Assembly (NCBI GenBank): GCA_030635525.1
Contig: DAOVYR010000094.1
Coordinates: 1 to 5,201, forward strand
DNA from: Candidatus Nanohalarchaeota archaeon
Lineage (GTDB): Archaea; EX4484-52; B79-G9
DNA length: 5,201 bases
Reading direction: 5' to 3'
Part shown: positions 4,878 through 5,201 of the stretch, one piece after another
Position numbering within the stretch: position 1 is the first letter of the stretch
How the letters are laid out: each line of letters starts with the position of its first letter
Made by a program: the position numbers and the translations under genes
Notes under the pieces: model-generated
Seen by the model: the letters and a program-made list of their open reading frames with translations, nothing else
What the model was told of the DNA's origin: nothing
The model's database searches: none

Positions 4878-5129
4878 ATGATCGGTAGAAGTGATGATCA
4901 GAGATGTTTGAGACGACCGCTGATGTTCCAAGTTGATTATATCAATGAGAAGAAGAGAGCCATTGAGCGCAATAAGATGCTTGTGGAGAACCCTGTAGGG
5001 GGCGCGTTTAAGGTATCTAATGGCAAGTTTCTTTGCGAGGTTGTCCTGAGCGAGTATGGTGTCCAGGTTAAGTGCAGGGACTGGAGAGGTCGGGCAGAGA
5101 CGATACATACAAGGAATATGTTCCTCTGA
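4878..5129 (+). CDS. Unrecognised small protein, 83 residues, divergent from the HerA-like gene
   Basis: I do not recognise this protein. It has 83 residues and no membrane segment or signal peptide. The N-terminal half is strongly charged and helix-like (DYINEKKRAIERNKM, residues 20-34). The C-terminal half looks like beta strands (GAFKVSNGKF, CEVVLSEYGVQVKCRDW). There are three cysteines (10, 53, 66) but no CxxC pair. The composition is basic, with many Arg and Lys, so nucleic-acid binding is possible but unproven. It is the only plus-strand gene. A TATA box, TFB-element-like sequence and GGTGAT ribosome-binding site lie in the right order upstream, which is the main support for its being real. 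It is divergent from the HerA-like gene and convergent, with one base between stops, with the next gene on the right. Confidence 0.72.
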   Translation: MIGRSDDQRCLRRPLMFQVDYINEKKRAIERNKMLVENPVGGAFKVSNGKFLCEVVLSEYGVQVKCRDWRGRAETIHTRNMFL

Positions 5130-5130
5130 G

Positions 5131-5201
5131 CTATTGCATCATCTGGAAGGGTTGCTGCTGCTGTTCGACTCCGTCGGTTATTGTTGCGCTTTCTATGATT
5201 A
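5131..5201 (-). CDS. C-terminal end of an unidentified minus-strand gene
   Basis: The last 22 codons before a TAG at 5131-5133 are visible, and the rest lies beyond the right edge. The tail reads IIESATITDGVEQQQQ and ends PFQMMQ, a beta-strand-like stretch followed by a Gln/Met-rich disordered end. I cannot assign a family from this fragment. The frame is preferred because it reads as protein-like sequence and ends one base from the convergent neighbour's stop; one other minus-strand frame is also open here. Confidence 0.55.
   Translation of the reverse strand, partial: IIESATITDGVEQQQQPFQMMQ

Noticed and set aside
4857..5108. 83-codon minus-strand frame opposite the small plus-strand gene
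   Set aside because: The plus-strand frame has a TATA box and ribosome-binding site correctly placed; the minus-strand frame has neither.

Overview
The window is archaeal chromosomal DNA. The evidence is a TATA-box-binding protein (TBP) gene, a HerA-type DUF87 ATPase with the VEEAH Walker B signature, a Nop2/Sun RNA m5C methyltransferase, TATA boxes upstream of several genes, GGTG/GGAGG ribosome-binding sites and one apparently leaderless gene. The TBP and methyltransferase look euryarchaeal in general character, but the lineage cannot be narrowed from the sequence alone. There are no rRNA or tRNA genes, insertion sequences or CRISPR arrays. No intergenic gap exceeds about 230 bases.

Layout. 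All genes but one lie on the minus strand, so transcription runs mainly right to left. Positions 1-801 hold the N-terminal 267 codons of a Nop2/Sun m5C methyltransferase whose C-terminus lies beyond the left edge. Its start overlaps, out of frame by 83 bases, the end of a calcineurin-like metallophosphoesterase (719-1405). Upstream of that, after 43 bases with an inverted repeat and a TATA box, is TBP (1449-2228). It carries an unusual acidic N-terminal extension made of six 12-residue tandem repeats. A 49-codon zinc-ribbon protein starting at TTG (2445-2594) follows, with a 9-bp-arm palindrome in its leader. Next is a 650-residue HerA-like ATPase (2819-4771) with a winged-helix region between two related C-terminal motifs. 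The herA promoter diverges from that of an unrecognised 83-residue protein on the plus strand (4878-5129). The last 22 codons of another minus-strand gene end one base away from that protein's stop.

How the genes relate. TBP is the general factor that reads the TATA boxes seen here. The phosphoesterase and methyltransferase form a tight, probably co-transcribed pair downstream of TBP. The HerA-like ATPase would act on DNA, or as a related DUF87 motor, but its usual partners NurA, Mre11 and Rad50 are not recognisable in the window.

No complete new multi-gene system is evident. The main points of interest are the recently expanded TBP N-terminal repeat, the HerA C-terminal architecture, the overlapping phosphoesterase and methyltransferase genes, the palindromic elements at three promoters, and the small orphan gene divergent from herA.
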